A stretch of 64,000 nt of DNA from Paracyclopina nana (GCA_019096065.1 JAGUCH010000002.1:11606501-11670500); one strand, 5' to 3'. Counted from the first letter of the stretch, positions 20,819 through 33,200 are shown. Notes: a model not told the origin generated them from the letters alone. Program-made: numbers and translations.

Positions 20819-23800
20819 TTACGACTTCATGTGCTGATATCGAAATTTTTCGCAAGCTAGAGCCAACTTGCGAATGTTTTGCAAGCAATCAGCAGAGGCT
20901 TCTTGCACATCTTCATCTTCGGATCCAATCAGGCGCAAAAGGTGAGGCACGACTCCGTTTTGGTGCATGGTCACGCAGTTCCAAGGATCTTTGCTCAGCT
21001 GGTACAAAGCTACCGAGGTCGACCTATGCACGTCGAGGTCACTGGAGGCCAAGTAGTTCACCAGGGGGGCAACGGCTCCCGCCTGCCCGAACATGGCACG
21101 GTTACCCGCCCAATCGCAGCAATTCGCTATGGCCTCTGCTAATTTTGCGCGAAGACTGTCAACCTCAGTATTGGCCAATTTGGATAGCTTTTCAATGACT
21201 CCGTGATCGGTGATGACAGCAAGATTCTCCTTATCCCTATATATGTGATACATTTAATATGAAGGTATTTTGGCGCAACCTTTTATTGCATGGAAAATTG
21301 ATTTTTGTAGTACCTTGCAATGTTGGCAATGGCATAGCAAACGGCAGCCAGCACATCTGTGTCGGTCGAGGCCAAGAGGCTGCAGATGAGCTCCAAACCG
21401 CCCACAAAGCTTCGCACCATGTCCCCAGAATTGGCTGCATTTTGGATGCATGGGCTCAAGGCCCACGCTGCACTTGCCTATATAAGTTTTTCATCTTTAT
21501 AGGTGTGCTACGTTTTGCTATACAGACTGTTCCAGAGATTTCTTCGCACTCATGAATCAACCCTTTGATCTAAAATATGGCTTTACGTTCTTATCATAAT
21601 GTAAAATTACTTTGAATAACTGAGCAGCAAATTCTTTTTCGTTCAAATAACTCCGATTTTCAGTTCCGTAAATAACTTTTCCCCCTGCTGCAATAATTTT
21701 ATAGCTCCTCACATTGATTTGAAGGAGGTCCTAACCCAAACTCTTTACAACACCCAAAAAATATATTTTCTGAAAGCTTATGTTCTTAGGGTTCATTTGG
21801 CAGTAATTTTAAAATCCTGGCCTATGGCTTCCCAAAACATTTTTGAAAAACGTCTAGCACCTACAGTTTATTATTTTTTGAGATTATTTATAGCAATGAC
21901 TCCTCTGAAAAAAAGATCTAACTTTTTTTATTTCATAAGCAAGTCTGTAAAATGCACTCAAATTGAGCAATTTGCTACCAAACTTACTATGCAAAATTAA
22001 TCAAGTTGGAAGTAATCCACTTTTTTATTTTGGAATTTTAGTGGGGGTCATCGAAGCTAACGATCCCCAAAAAATGAGCAGTTTTTGTGCTAAACGTTTT
22101 TAAAAAATGTTACTAGAAGCGATAGGCCAGGATTTTTATTTTATCACCAAATGAACATTTGGGACATACGCTTTCAGAAAATATATAATTCTTGGGTGTT
22201 GTAAGTTGTTTGGGTTAGGTCCTTTGCCAAATCAATGTGTCCTACAATAGCTAGAGTTTTTTTGAGATATTCTGCTCACCGCTAATTTGTATATAGTTAT
22301 GTTTTTAAAAGTAGTTTCTTAGCGAAAAAATAGCTAACAATATGTTTTAAATCGTTCATAAGCAAATTGTAATTGCAAACATTGAAGGAAAGCTACTGCC
22401 TTAACGCTTTTGTACTCAGTTAGTTTCATCATTTCCATTTTTTACAAAATCATTTTTGAGGCAAAAGTTAATTTGTAAGCGTTCAGGAATAGCTGAAACA
22501 GACTGCATGCTTAAAATAGCCTCATACTTGCACTTTTTCCGATGAGTGCTTGAGCAGAGACCACAAAAGACGGACGCCATCTAGCTTTCTCATTTTCTCA
22601 AGGGCTTCCTTGTCGCCAGCACATTCTCCTAGGGCTCTGCTCACATTCACTAGCAATTCGGGCCCATCAGTGTTGATGAGCTTAATCAAAGGCGCGAGTC
22701 CATCCTCATTCTTGATGATGTCAATATTGGCTTGGGTTGCAGTGCATTCAGCCATCGCTCCCACCACATTGGTCAACACCCCCATTTTCTGCGGGTTGAA
22801 CTGCAAATCATCGAGGGCATCAGAGTTGTCACGGAGCAGAGAGATGAGTAGCTGCATCAACTCCAGCTCTTGAAAACGCTGAACATTTTCGTCATTGCCA
22901 GTGGCGCATTTCCATATGGCACCAGTGACAGCAGCCATGAGCTCTTTGTTGCTTTGGTTGTCAGGATCAGCAATGAGGTCAACTATCATGAAAATCACGC
23001 ATTTAAAAATCCATCAATCAAGGTTAGGTACATTGGCTAGATGGCGCGCCAGCGCAGGGAAAGGTGTTTCCAGGTTGGATATTTTTGTCCCATGTTTACA
23101 TTTTGGCGTTATCCTCGAGTAAATGGCAAAAATGTTAAAAGAGTGCAAAAACTCCGCCAACAGGCAACAGCCATTCGCTACGTCCTCTAGCGGATTAGCT
23201 ACGCGCATGCTATGATCAGGTTCATTATACCTAACAGCTCCAAGCCACCGTGCAACCTGACAAGATGTCTGCTATCATCTTCCTCAGCAAGGCGAAAAAT
23301 GGCGGAAGCGCAAAGCATCTTTAATTTATGGCTATCCGTGTGGAGATTTTTGACCAAGTCTGCAATCATCCCCTCGGACTGCATGATGGCCACGCAATAG
23401 GTCTTTTCTGAGGCGCACTCTTGCAGCGTTCCAATGACAGGTATCAAAATGGAGGTGTTTCGCATTTTCACCAGCTTAGCGAGTAGGGGAAGTCCCCCCG
23501 CGCGTTTAATGACATTTTTGTTCCGCTTCGATTTTGATAGTGCCCACAAGGCATGAGCTGCTCCACGGGCAACTTGAACATCGAGCGTGAGATCAAGATC
23601 AGCCACTTTTGCCGTAGCAACGTTGGCATTATCTTCACTCGCTGCCTTCCTCGTGTCCTCGTTTTCTTCCACATACTGCAGGAAAAAAGGGTCAGACTTG
23701 TTGCACGCCATCCCACCCATCTACTGCAAGCATACAAAATGCCTGTAATTTTGAACGAAAACAAGGCCACACCACCATAAAGCTGTTGCAAGTTTCGAGC

Positions 23801-25593
23801 AACCAAAAGAGATTTGCTTCCGCTCTTTGTTGGTGAAGTTGTTCTAGTTCCGGTTATAAATGGTGCCCACGTTTAATATTTACTTTAATTACCACAGCCA
23901 ATGTACGTGCTACCAAAATATTGCGATGATGGCCTGTGACGGGCATTAATTTGATGCAAAATTTGCACTACTCTTCGTGCTTGCAATTTACAATGACTTT
24001 TAAATTACACAGCGCTATAATTTCACTAGCACAGTTTGATCGATATGAGTGCGAAAAAGCGAATTTGTGCAGGCAAACGCTATAAATTAAATGCAAAATT
24101 AAATGTAGCATAAATCAAGCATAAAACGCAATCAGAGAATCTTCGTACACAAAATATCTTTTAAAAGATTACCTTATTTTGTGGCAAATTAGAACTAATG
24201 GACATCTCACGCATTTAGGCCCTGTTCACCTGCTATATTATCAACAAAATAACGCGCGATGTTATGCTAATATTTGCAAATATCCGGTATTTGCGAAATT
24301 ATTTTTCAGATTTTGACTTCGGAATCGATCTATTGGTACCAAAAGCCGTCCTACACCAATAATAAAATTCTCAATTTCTCAGTATTTCTCTCCAATATTT
24401 TGCCAAAATAACGGCTATAATAAGCAGGTGAACAGGCCCTTAATTTACCTTGCTTATGTCAACATCTAGCAAGTCAACCAATTTGGGTATTCCTCCATGT
24501 TTTCTCACGACTCTTCTGGCTCTCTTGAATTTTGCCAGATTTGCCAATGTTTCTGTGGCCAGTAGCTGCAACTCTTGGCTGGAGTCACTCAGAATGCCAA
24601 TCATCAGCTCAATGCCTCCCATCAGAGTGACGCTTCTTCGTATGGAAGGGTGAACGGTGATGAGTCGTAAAATCCTCAAAGAGCCTAATTTGCACTTGAA
24701 GTCATCCGTTTCGAGCAGGTTGGCCAACACTTCCAGCCCACCAGCATCCATGATTGCCAATTGGCAATAATCCTTGGTGAGATCAAAGTCGACTAGATTG
24801 CACAGAGATATTATGGTTGCAGTTTGGTTGCCAATCTTCAAATAACGCACCACTTTTTGCACCTTGTTAAAAAAGGTTGCATGGCTAATCATTTTTGATA
24901 ATATTGATAATTGCAATCACGTACCTGCCAAAAGTCATTGGGCAAGTCCGCTTGAGCAGCCAGAGTTTTGAGGTCAGTGAAGGGTTCATCCTCGGAATCC
25001 TCATCCGTGGTGGAGTCCTCCGCAGCAGAAAAGGATCCACCTCGACCAGCTGCAATCCTGGACGACCTGAAAGAGGCAGAAGACATGTTTCAATTATGGC
25101 AGTCTTGCTCCTCGAATCAAGGATTAACTGAATTAACTTTGGCCTTGAAAATCTCATGGCGGCTTGGGCAGCGAGAGCGTGCTTCATCATCCTGCAATTG
25201 CTACTTTGGTCACACTGCGGGTAATTTCACTATTGTATATGCTACTATTAAGGTAGCCAGCAACTTTTCAACTACTGTAGCACTACTATGTAAAAATACA
25301 CATAGAAGAAGAAGACTGCATTGCCGTTGATGACGTGCGTGTGCCACAGCAGACATTCGTCATTGTAAGTTATGAGGTGCACTCACACACTCGATGACAT
25401 AATAAAGTTAGTATATGTACCTTTTAGAAACGCGAGAGGTCTGCGAGGTGGCGAGTGACCTCGTTGACAGCAACGAGGCTGTCCTTGACAGAGGCTGAGA
25501 ATGGATGCCGGAGCTGGACAAGATGATCTCGCCGCCACCAGGCTCTGACACCACCGGATTGTTCCTACTGAAGTTGTACAACTCTGAGGCCAT
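20819..25593 (-). CDS. ARMC4: Armadillo-repeat protein ARMC4/ODAD2 (Drosophila gudu)
   Basis: Seven exons join in phase: 25593-25421, 25066-24925, 24862-24449, 23675-23231, 22982-22528, 21477-21314 and 21236-20819; 736 residues. ARMC4 is part of the outer dynein arm docking complex of motile cilia; gudu acts in Drosophila spermatogenesis. Family-specific stretches include [60 protein letters not shown] and [16 protein letters not shown]. They form armadillo repeats over nearly the whole length. The N-terminus (Ser-rich, then acidic TTDEDSEDE) is shorter than in the human 1044-residue protein, and its exact start is the least certain part. Two introns hold inverted-repeat elements (21712-22237 and 24218-24439). 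Confidence 0.9.
21712..22237. repeat. Long inverted repeat inside an ARMC4 intron
   Basis: Arms of about 150 bp (21712-21865 and the complement of about 22085-22237) share ordered blocks: CATTGATTTG, CCTAACCCAAAC, TTACAACACCCAA, TTTTCTGAAAGC, GTTCATTTGG and ATCCTGGCCTAT. This is a foldback or terminal-inverted-repeat element without coding capacity. Exact ends and target duplication are not clear. Confidence 0.7.
24218..24439. mobile_element. PIF/Harbinger-like MITE in an ARMC4 intron
   Basis: A 222-bp element with terminal inverted repeats GGCCCTGTTCACCTGCT (left) and GGGCCTGTTCACCTGCT (right, complement), flanked by TTA on both sides (24215-24217 and 24440-24442). TWA target duplications and GGSCC-type termini are typical of Harbinger/Tourist MITEs. 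It ends 9 bp from the 5' splice site of ARMC4 exon 3. Confidence 0.75.
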
Positions 25594-25618
25594 TTCGCTT
25601 TGGACAAGAGCTTACGGT

Positions 25619-26029
25619 CTACTGACAAGACTTTTTTGGTCGTTTGGACTTCCAACGACCGACCTCGTTTTCATCGCATGCAATATGTAGCATGTGGCTC
25701 TTCGTGCGATGGTCCACAGCCAGTATCCCCTCAAAGGTTTTTTTTCCAGTGCATTTTGCACTGTAAAATTGCTTGCTTTCTCTACTGCTGTCCAAACACT
25801 GGATTATTTCCAATAGCTCAAAGCCACGAAACGTGGCCAAATTGGATTTTCCATAGACTCTGTAAAGTTTATTCAATGACCTCAATAGTAGGGGGACAAA
25901 AGAGAGGCTCCATTGAAAAAAGGCTCTTTTGTCATCAAGTTTTGCAGCAGCGGCAACAATCAACGTGTGTGTCAACAAAATGGAGCATAATAGCAATAAT
26001 AATAATTTTAAGGTATGTGGTAGTAGCAT
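25619..26029 (-). CDS. Possible small secreted protein, family unknown
   Basis: An open frame of 136 residues between the hyccin stop (26073) and the ARMC4 start (25593), on the same strand. It begins with a strong signal-peptide-like stretch (LLLLLLCSILLTHTLIVAAAA) and has a Lys/Arg-rich end. I recognise no domain. It could be a real short gene, untranslated sequence of a neighbour, or chance. The gaps of 43 and 25 bp to its neighbours are tight even for this region. Confidence 0.3.
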   Translation of the reverse strand: MLLPHTLKLLLLLLCSILLTHTLIVAAAAKLDDKRAFFQWSLSFVPLLLRSLNKLYRVYGKSNLATFRGFELLEIIQCLDSSRESKQFYSAKCTGKKTFEGILAVDHRTKSHMLHIACDENEVGRWKSKRPKKSCQ

Positions 26030-26072
26030 GACTTTTTAACGAAGAGGAAAAACCCTTAAATGCAGCATTGCT

Positions 26073-27851
26073 CTAAAATATGGTGGTGCCTGACTCGGGA
26101 CTGTGAATTGTGATAGTTTCAGACGGCAACTTCTTCATTTGGATGAGCTCTTCCACTTTTTCAACGGTATCATACTCTTTGGAATTATTCGAAGCAGAAT
26201 CACCATTAATAGTCGATGTCATGAGGGGCGACACTTCACCAACCACAACGTTGGCGGAGGGAGGCGGCATGACCTCCAGCTTCTCTGGTCGATCTTTCCT
26301 ATTCTTCTTCTCCTTCTCCTTCTGATGATTGAGGATGCCGGAGATGTGATGCTCCTTCTTCTCCTTCTTTTCACCAGTTGAACGAGGCTTTGAAAACTGC
26401 CTGTCAGAGCCATTATTGTCATGACTAGGCTCCTCAGCTATTGACAAGGTCTTCTTGCGCAGCTTGGCAATCAACTTGTCCGGATTGAATCCCTTATTCG
26501 AGGAGGAGCTCGACTCGCTTTTGGAAGGAGTCTTCTCTTCGTCTTTGGACCCGCCATCTTCCTCCACGATGGATGACATGGAATTCAAATTCGGCCGAAC
26601 GGAGCTGACGGCGGAGCCATCTTCGGCGACTGCATCTATTTGTACCTTGGGGATGTCCATGTGCATTTTTTTGGCACGGAAAGACGCGTTTGTGATCATG
26701 TTCTTCGCCATTGGCGCGGGGGTTGACACATGCGACGAAACTTGGCTGGGACTAGACGTGAGTACAAGGCTCTTTATGGAATTACTCAGCAGCAAAACTT
26801 CGGGACAACCCGCCAATGAAGCTCTAGCATGAATCATGTCCACTATTTGATTGGCAGCCACCTAAAACAAAAATCAAACGAGTCACTTTCAATCAATGCA
26901 ATTTTCCTCCATTTTTATTATTACCTGAAAGCCGTTGTACATGCACACATAGGCACTGTACAAGAGCTCCAAAAGAATGGGAGGCTCCATAGGGACTCTG
27001 AGCTGACCGTCGTGTCCACTGAAACCCCTCTCTAAAAGCTTTAAAGTTGACCTGGTGAACTGATCCAAGCCGAACTTGGACACGTCCACTATGTGCCTAT
27101 TGAATGTTTGAAGGAGTAGTCGAATGACCCAAGGCCTCGACGAGGCCGTCAAGTTGTCCACAAAGCCAGGCAGTTCGAATTGAAAGGCTAGTCCACTCGG
27201 CCTTTGGTCGAGCTTATCCTCACTTTCCAGCCGGGCACTGTCATGATATATGGAAGAAGAGGCCAATGAAGGCACCTTGATTCCCACGGGCCTATGCAGG
27301 GGATTGGAGGGCATACTACTAGTGTTCCCACTGGTCATTTGCTGCTGTTGCTGTTGCTGCTGCTGCTCTACAGCCTCGCAGTTGTAGATGGCCAGCAGGA
27401 AGGCATCGATGAATTTGAACCTGGCCCTGTCAAGTCTGGATCTGGTGATCAGGTGCAAGTTGATCAAGTGGGGAAGGTACTGAAGCACCACGACTCGTCC
27501 TCGTACCATGTCATTGGCAGTAGACGTAGGAATGAAGCTACTTTTGCTGATCTTGCTCACATGAACGGGTGACACCGATCGGTAAAAGTAGAGCAAGAAG
27601 CTGCAAATGTGCTGCAACAATTCCACGTCCTCTTGACTTTTCGCTGACGTAGATTTCGAATCTTGAGGAGCGAGTGCCTTGTACATGGCATTCTGCATTT
27701 CCTGGTTATTGGTGAAATTCTGGCAAAAGTTCTTCGCTTCAGTGGATAAATCGATTTTGGTGAATTCCTCGATGAACTCGGCCAGCCGCTCAAGGCTGGC
27801 CCGGTCCTGAGGATCAGGACTACTTCGGGGTTGAGGAGATCGGCTGCTCAT
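26073..27851 (-). CDS. FAM126: Hyccin (FAM126 family)
   Basis: Exons 27851-26925 and 26861-26073, phase 0, encode 571 residues. Hyccin stabilises the plasma-membrane PI4KIIIalpha complex with TTC7 and EFR3, which makes PI4P. The globular N-terminal domain (about 20-350) includes VLQYLPHLINLHL, FIDAFLLAIYNCE and KVPSLASSSIYH, matching the FAM126 pattern in order. LLYSAYVCMYNGFQ|VAANQIVDMIHARA spans the splice site and corresponds to the FYNGEWDLAQKALDDI region of FAM126A. The C-terminus is disordered, Ser/Lys-rich, as in vertebrate hyccins. A run of nine Gln near residue 165 is a CAG/CTG-type repeat and may vary in length. Divergent from TAF6. Confidence 0.9.
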
Positions 27852-28294
27852 CTTCTGTTGTCACGGATGGGGCACGTGAGAAGCAGCTTGAGTGTCATGA
27901 GGTGAAGCAGCACAAGATGGCCTTCATTCCTTGCCAGCCGCAACCTCGAGAGATGTGTTGTGATGACGTCCAATGGCCACCGTGCAACGATCGGATCGAT
28001 AATTCAGCGCAGACGCAGCTGAAATAACGGCCGACAAATCTAAGGCACCAGATATTTTTTAACCATTGGCAATGTTTAGCTTGGCATTGATTGATGAGAT
28101 TTTTTAGAAAATATTACTGGTCATATTCAAATTTGATGATCAGAAAGTTTAAGTTAAACATTATTTACGAGAAAAAAGAAATAAAATGATGATAAGGTTT
28201 TAGATCGAGGCAGTTCTCGGTTAGTCAAGCAGGACTGTAAAAACTTTGAAAAGGTAAACAAATTTTGACGCCTTTTGCAAGATTTGTTGGGAAA
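27852..28294. promoter_or_regulatory. Shared divergent promoter region of hyccin and TAF6
   Basis: A 443-bp gap between head-to-head starts. Nothing coding is supported. No TATA box stands out. Confidence 0.4.
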
Positions 28295-30163
28295 ATGGCT
28301 ACTTCTCCGGCGAGACCTTCGTCTCCCGCTCAAGAGAGCCAGGAGGTGACTCCTGAAAACTGCTTTGGACCAGAGTCGATTCGGGCCATGTCTGATGCGA
28401 TTGGAGTCACACCGCTCAGCGAGGACGCCTCCAGAGAATTGGTAAGATGGATGCCATTTGAGATAAATATGTTGTTTTAATCGTGTGCGTTTCAGGCCGA
28501 GCACGCCACTTTCCGACTCAGACAGCTGATCCAAGATGCTGTCAAATACACAAAGCATGGCAAGCGGCAAAAACTGATTTGTGAAGACATTGACATGGCC
28601 TTAAGAATGGAGGGCCAAGAACCTCTCTATGGAGCAGTCTCGGCGGAACACGAGCCCTTCAGATTTGCGAGTGGCGGCGGCCGTGAAATACATTTCCAGG
28701 AAGAGAAAGAACTTGATCTCCAAGCGCTCATTTCGGCACCCCCTCCCAAAATTCCCCTCGGTGTCTCATTAAGGGCACATTGGTTGGCTGTCGATGGAGT
28801 GCAGCCTGCAGTCCCTGAGAATCCCCCGGCTCAGAACAAGGAGCAGCTCAGGGCTGAAGCCACCAATCCCCTTTGCAAGCTTAAAAAGGACGTTGATGCG
28901 ATGGGCAACAAATTGGGCAGCTTAACTAGGAAGCCCACAAAGCTCAAGACCACTGAAACTGTGAGCGTGAAACAGTTGGCCAAACACGAACTTAGTGTGG
29001 AGCAGCAGTTGTACTACAAGGAAATCACAGAAGCTTGTGTGGGCTCCGATGAATCGAGAAGAGCTGAAGCTTTGACCAGCTTGGCTCAAGATCCTGGTCT
29101 GCATCAAATGCTGCCTCGTCTTTGCACATTCATCGCAGAGGGTGTCCGAGTCAACGTTGTGCAGCATAATCTGGCTATTCTCATCTACCTCATGTAAGCC
29201 ATACTATTTTTGTTCTAAATCAATGTACTTCAACTATTTGGTGATTTTCAGGAGGATGGTCAAGTCCCTGCTCGAAAACAGCACTCTCTTTCTCGAAAAG
29301 TATTTGCACGAACTCATTCCTGCCGTCACCACTTGTATCGTTGCTCGGCAGCTTTGCACACGGCCCGATGTCGACAACCATTGGGCGCTGAGGGATTTTG
29401 CCTCGCGGCTCATGGCCAATATTTGCAAAAACTTCAACACCTCTACCAACAACATTCAAACCCGAGTTACTCGCATGTTTTGCGAGGCTTTAAAGTCCGA
29501 TAAAACTCCAATGGTCTCTTTCTACGGTGCTTTGGCTGGCCTTCAAGAGCTTGGACCGGAGGTTATCAAGGCTTTGATCTTGCCTCAAATCACCGCCATT
29601 TCGGCGAGAATAGACGCAGCCGCCGATCCCAACATCAATCTCACCAGTGCTAATCCAAATGTTGAAAAAATCGCTGCCACTCACATAAAGAACTTGGTGA
29701 TCAAAAGTGTACCCGCAGTCCTCAAGACGGTCAGATCACCGACAGATACTGTCGAAGATTTTAGAAACGACTACGGGTCGTTGGGGCCGCTCTTGCATGC
29801 GGCAGTTCAACGGAGTAGAGCTCAACAGCCTTTGAATGCTCCGCCCCAACAGCAGCAGCCTCCAACTCCTACAGCCAGAGCACCTCCCATGATTCAGCAA
29901 CACCAACAAATGCCAGGCACACCTACACAGCTCATAAATGCACCTCGTTACATCATGGGGAATGCAGGACAACAAGGTAAGAAAAAAACCGCAACGGTTT
30001 ACGCAATTGATGCATAATTTACCAACCGACTCGTTTAGGTCAGCCCATGATGGTGTCTACTAATATGGGCCAACAACGCATTTATGTAGCCACGACGACT
30101 TCAGGACAGCCTCAAAATTATGGAATGCCAACATTTTTTCACCAACAACAGCCGCCTCAGTAA
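28295..30163 (+). CDS. TAF6: Transcription initiation factor TFIID subunit 6 (TAF6)
   Basis: Exons 28295-28441, 28496-29193, 29252-29976 and 30039-30163 join in phase into 564 residues. TAF6 pairs with TAF9 through a histone fold inside TFIID and SAGA. The histone fold spans about residues 15-90 (ESIRAMSDAIGV...FRLRQLIQDAVKYTKHGKRQKL...DIDMALRM), followed by EPLYG as in other TAF6 proteins. The conserved C-terminal HEAT-repeat region covers about 190-430 (ELSVEQQLYYKEITEACVG, HWALRDFASRLMANICK, SFYGALAGLQELGPEVI). The end is Gln/Pro-rich and disordered. Introns are 53-62 bp. The ATG at 28295 gives MATSPARP; an upstream non-ATG extension is not needed. Confidence 0.93.
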
Positions 30164-30672
30164 CTTATTGAAACGGTTTTCTATACAGCTATTTAAACCG
30201 TCTTTTTGGATAAATACACTCTCGACAAGAAACTTCCTAAAAAGGTTCTTCTGGTTCGCATAAAAAACGAATTTGTCTCATCCAGAGGCTGACTGAACAA
30301 ATCCATGCTACAATATGGCTACGTGAAAAGCGATGCTTCATTAAAAATAGCTTTTTTTCAGGTTGGGTCATAATTTTAGTGCCCTTTGAGCCGAGTACAC
30401 AAGTTCAGTGATTTTAAAAGTCCCTTTTATCTTTACCAGAATGTTCGATGAAAGCTTTATTAAGGCCTTCTTTTAAAATACACCTGAGTGAACCAGTAAA
30501 TTGACAAGTAGAGAGACTGGCTTTCGAAACTGCTCTTAGGTCTACATGAACTCCTACTTATTTAAGCTTCTTTAAAAAATAGTTTTGCCAGTCTCACTTA
30601 ACGATCCAAGGAGAAACCCTTCCAAATAAAGTCTGTAATAGGATTCAAGCCTATCCAATTTCCAAAATAGTA

Positions 30673-31798
30673 ATGGACCCGATTTGCCTGATATCTGTGA
30701 AAGCCCTGAGGACGCAACGAATTCCAGTTTTGCAGTCATTATTGCAATTGCTGATTGGTTGCGTAACATTGATTGTTGGCCTTTTCATCCAAATTAGGCT
30801 GTTTATTTTGATGAGAAAGAAACAGGCTCGGGGCATTAATGACTTGATTATGGCTCATCAGGTAAGTTAGATGAAAAGACTTTGCCAACATGAAATATTT
30901 CTTCTTGACCCTAAAATAGGGGATGTTCATCTGCATTTATCCCTTTATTGCTGGTTACTTCATTTTAACATCCATAACTGGTTCACCTCATGAGTTCTTA
31001 GGAGACTCGGGTTGCCATATCATCAACTTTATTATCAATTTCAATTTCATCTATTTCCAATTTCGCTCATTTTTCATAGCTCTTTTTCGATACCTATGTG
31101 TTGTACACAATGGCCAACTTGCGTGCATGGGACAAAAGGTACCTAGTCGTCATTAAAGATCTTAAAAAACTCAGTCGTTAAGAGAAGCTTCTGTTTTGCA
31201 GAAGCTGGTACAAATTGTACGAGGTCTTAGTTTTTTGGTTCCAATGCTCGTCACATTAACAACTAGTCTTCCTTTGGATTCGGGAAATGGGTTGTTTGTG
31301 TTCAGGTGTCAGGGTAGGTATGATAAAGCATTTGACCAAATGACTGGCTTGGACAGGACTTTTCAATGGTGCCAAACTGAGGGCACTTTGTGTCGGATTT
31401 CAAGAGCGATCTTCTTCGCATTGTCAAGCAATATTCTCGAAATGGTACTTGTTACCTTAACTTTGCTTGCGATTTACAAGCAAACTAACAAGGTTTCAAT
31501 GATCATTACTCAAACATCATTGACAAATCGAAGACGAGATAATGGGGTAATGATGTCAATTTCTTTGACTGAGTGGTTTGTAGAGCTACTCCTTAACTTT
31601 GCATTTATAATGTATATCAAGTACATACATGGCTATTCAGAGTTTTTGAATAGATTCCTCATGACTTTGATGTCATTTGTCCAATTTTCCGTGCTTCCTT
31701 TATTTTACCTGATGGGTGACTCGTATTACCGAGCCTTGGTTTTGCAACATGGGTACGTGAAAGCTTTGTGGTTTAGGCTCATGAACACTGACGAATGA
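30673..31798 (+). CDS. Orphan seven-transmembrane receptor-like protein (three exons)
   Basis: Exons 30673-30861, 30920-31138 and 31202-31798 are all in phase 0; 334 residues. Seven hydrophobic helices can be placed, from LLQLLIGCVTLIVGLFIQI (TM1) to FVQFSVLPLFYLMGDSYY (TM7). The end of TM3 reads ALFRYLCVVH, which resembles the E/DRY region of rhodopsin-like receptors (only the Arg-Tyr is kept). Cys at the start of TM3 and Cys residues in the second extracellular loop could form the usual disulfide. The C-terminal tail is short. I recognise no ligand class; it may belong to a lineage-specific receptor family. Confidence 0.65.
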
Positions 31799-32062
31799 GA
31801 AAAGAAAAAATATATATGAAAACTTTTATTTAACCAAGCTGCTGGAATTACAAATTAATAAATATACGTATTTTCTCTGTGAAACCAAAATTAAGAACAT
31901 CATTTTTGGATATTCATTGAAATAGGTACCTTAATTGGTACTTTGAGGGAAGGAAGACTTTGTGGAACTCATGTCCTGTTTGGATTAATCTTAATGTGTT
32001 GAGCCTTGGTCTCGACAATGAAACAAAAATTCCTAAGGTACCAAATGCTAACTAGAGTGGGA

Positions 32063-33200
32063 ATGACTGACACCAGAGACTTACTCATGAGAAGTGCTAC
32101 AGGGCGAGGGTTAAGGGGGTGCGTTTGCAGATCTGCTCCACACTCCAAAAGAGACGACAGTGCAGTGGAATTTTCTTCGGTAAACAATCGGTCTTAGAAA
32201 TAATTGTGCGCAGAAGTCTAAATAAAGTCTTACATACGCACATCCTCTTTGGATTAGCCGTAATTGCGTTTTGAAATAGGATGTGGCTAAGATCCAAGAT
32301 CCTTCTAGATTTATAAACGCCAAAGACAATCTCACTCAACCACCTAAGCTTAGGAAAAGCACAAAAAGTTGAGCAAGTAGGGTAGGAACTATATATATAT
32401 TCATAAAGAGCTGGGCCTAGGCATCTTAAAGTAGAGCGGTTAAAGAGCTGAGAGAGGATTTTAAAATGGGAAAGCACGAGAATAGATTTACTACCTCGAG
32501 CCTGTGAGGACTGTAATTTTACAATCCATGCTAGCATGCAGAGGTTTGGGTGCAATGAAATAGACTTTGAAAAGGGGATGTACTAAAATACCCGACATTC
32601 GCGACTCATGCGACGCACGCGACAATTAATCTACTTAAATACGCATCACATGCGACATCTAAAATATGCGTCACACGCGACAACTAAAATACGCGTCACA
32701 CGACAAGCAACAAAGCTTCTACTTAACTTTAAAAAGATTTATGGCTATGTGGTTAATACCTCGTTCACGTTCTCACTGCACACGAGCGCGCGCCAAGTGA
32801 CAAGTGCTACTTGTAATTTTGAAAATGTTTGGGTCAGCTCACTCAGCTGTTCTAATAAATTAGTTAAAGACCTCCATGCTGAAGCATGGAGTTTCTTTAA
32901 AATTAGTCAGTGGGCTGTTTTGAATCAGAAAAGAAAACGCCAACTGGCACCTCTGTTTTACAACTTTAATTCCTAATAGTTGGGAAAGATTTATGAAAGA
33001 CAAAAAATAGCCCTAGCAAAATAGAGCCGCTTGAAAAAAGGACTATTTTGGCTAAGTTGACTCATACAGGAATTATTAGCAACCAAAAGTCTGCCACGAC
33101 CATTATTCCATTGTAGTCTCTTTAGGGGCGTGCAGCTGATCTGCAAACGCACCCCCTTATGCCTCGCCCAGTTGCACTTCTCTTGTTATATAAGTCTCTG
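32063..33200. mobile_element. Candidate non-autonomous element with ~70-bp inverted termini
   Basis: The stretch around 32068-32136 (CAGAGACTTACTC..., GTGCGTTTGCAGATC) reappears reverse-complemented at about 33128-33200 (GATCTGCAAACGCACCCCC...AAGTCTCTG). The 1.1-kb interior has no convincing ORF and contains the 32590-32706 minisatellite. No target duplication could be fixed, so the ends are approximate. Confidence 0.5.
32590..32706. repeat. Minisatellite, ~26-bp unit
   Basis: Three to four degenerate copies built on GCGACAACTAAAATACGC and GTCACACGCGAC. CpG-rich compared with the AT-rich surroundings. Confidence 0.6.

Noticed and set aside
28154..28570. Minus-strand ORF of 138 residues over the TAF6 start
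   Set aside because: Shadow frame of TAF6 exons 1 and 2, which match the family in the other strand.
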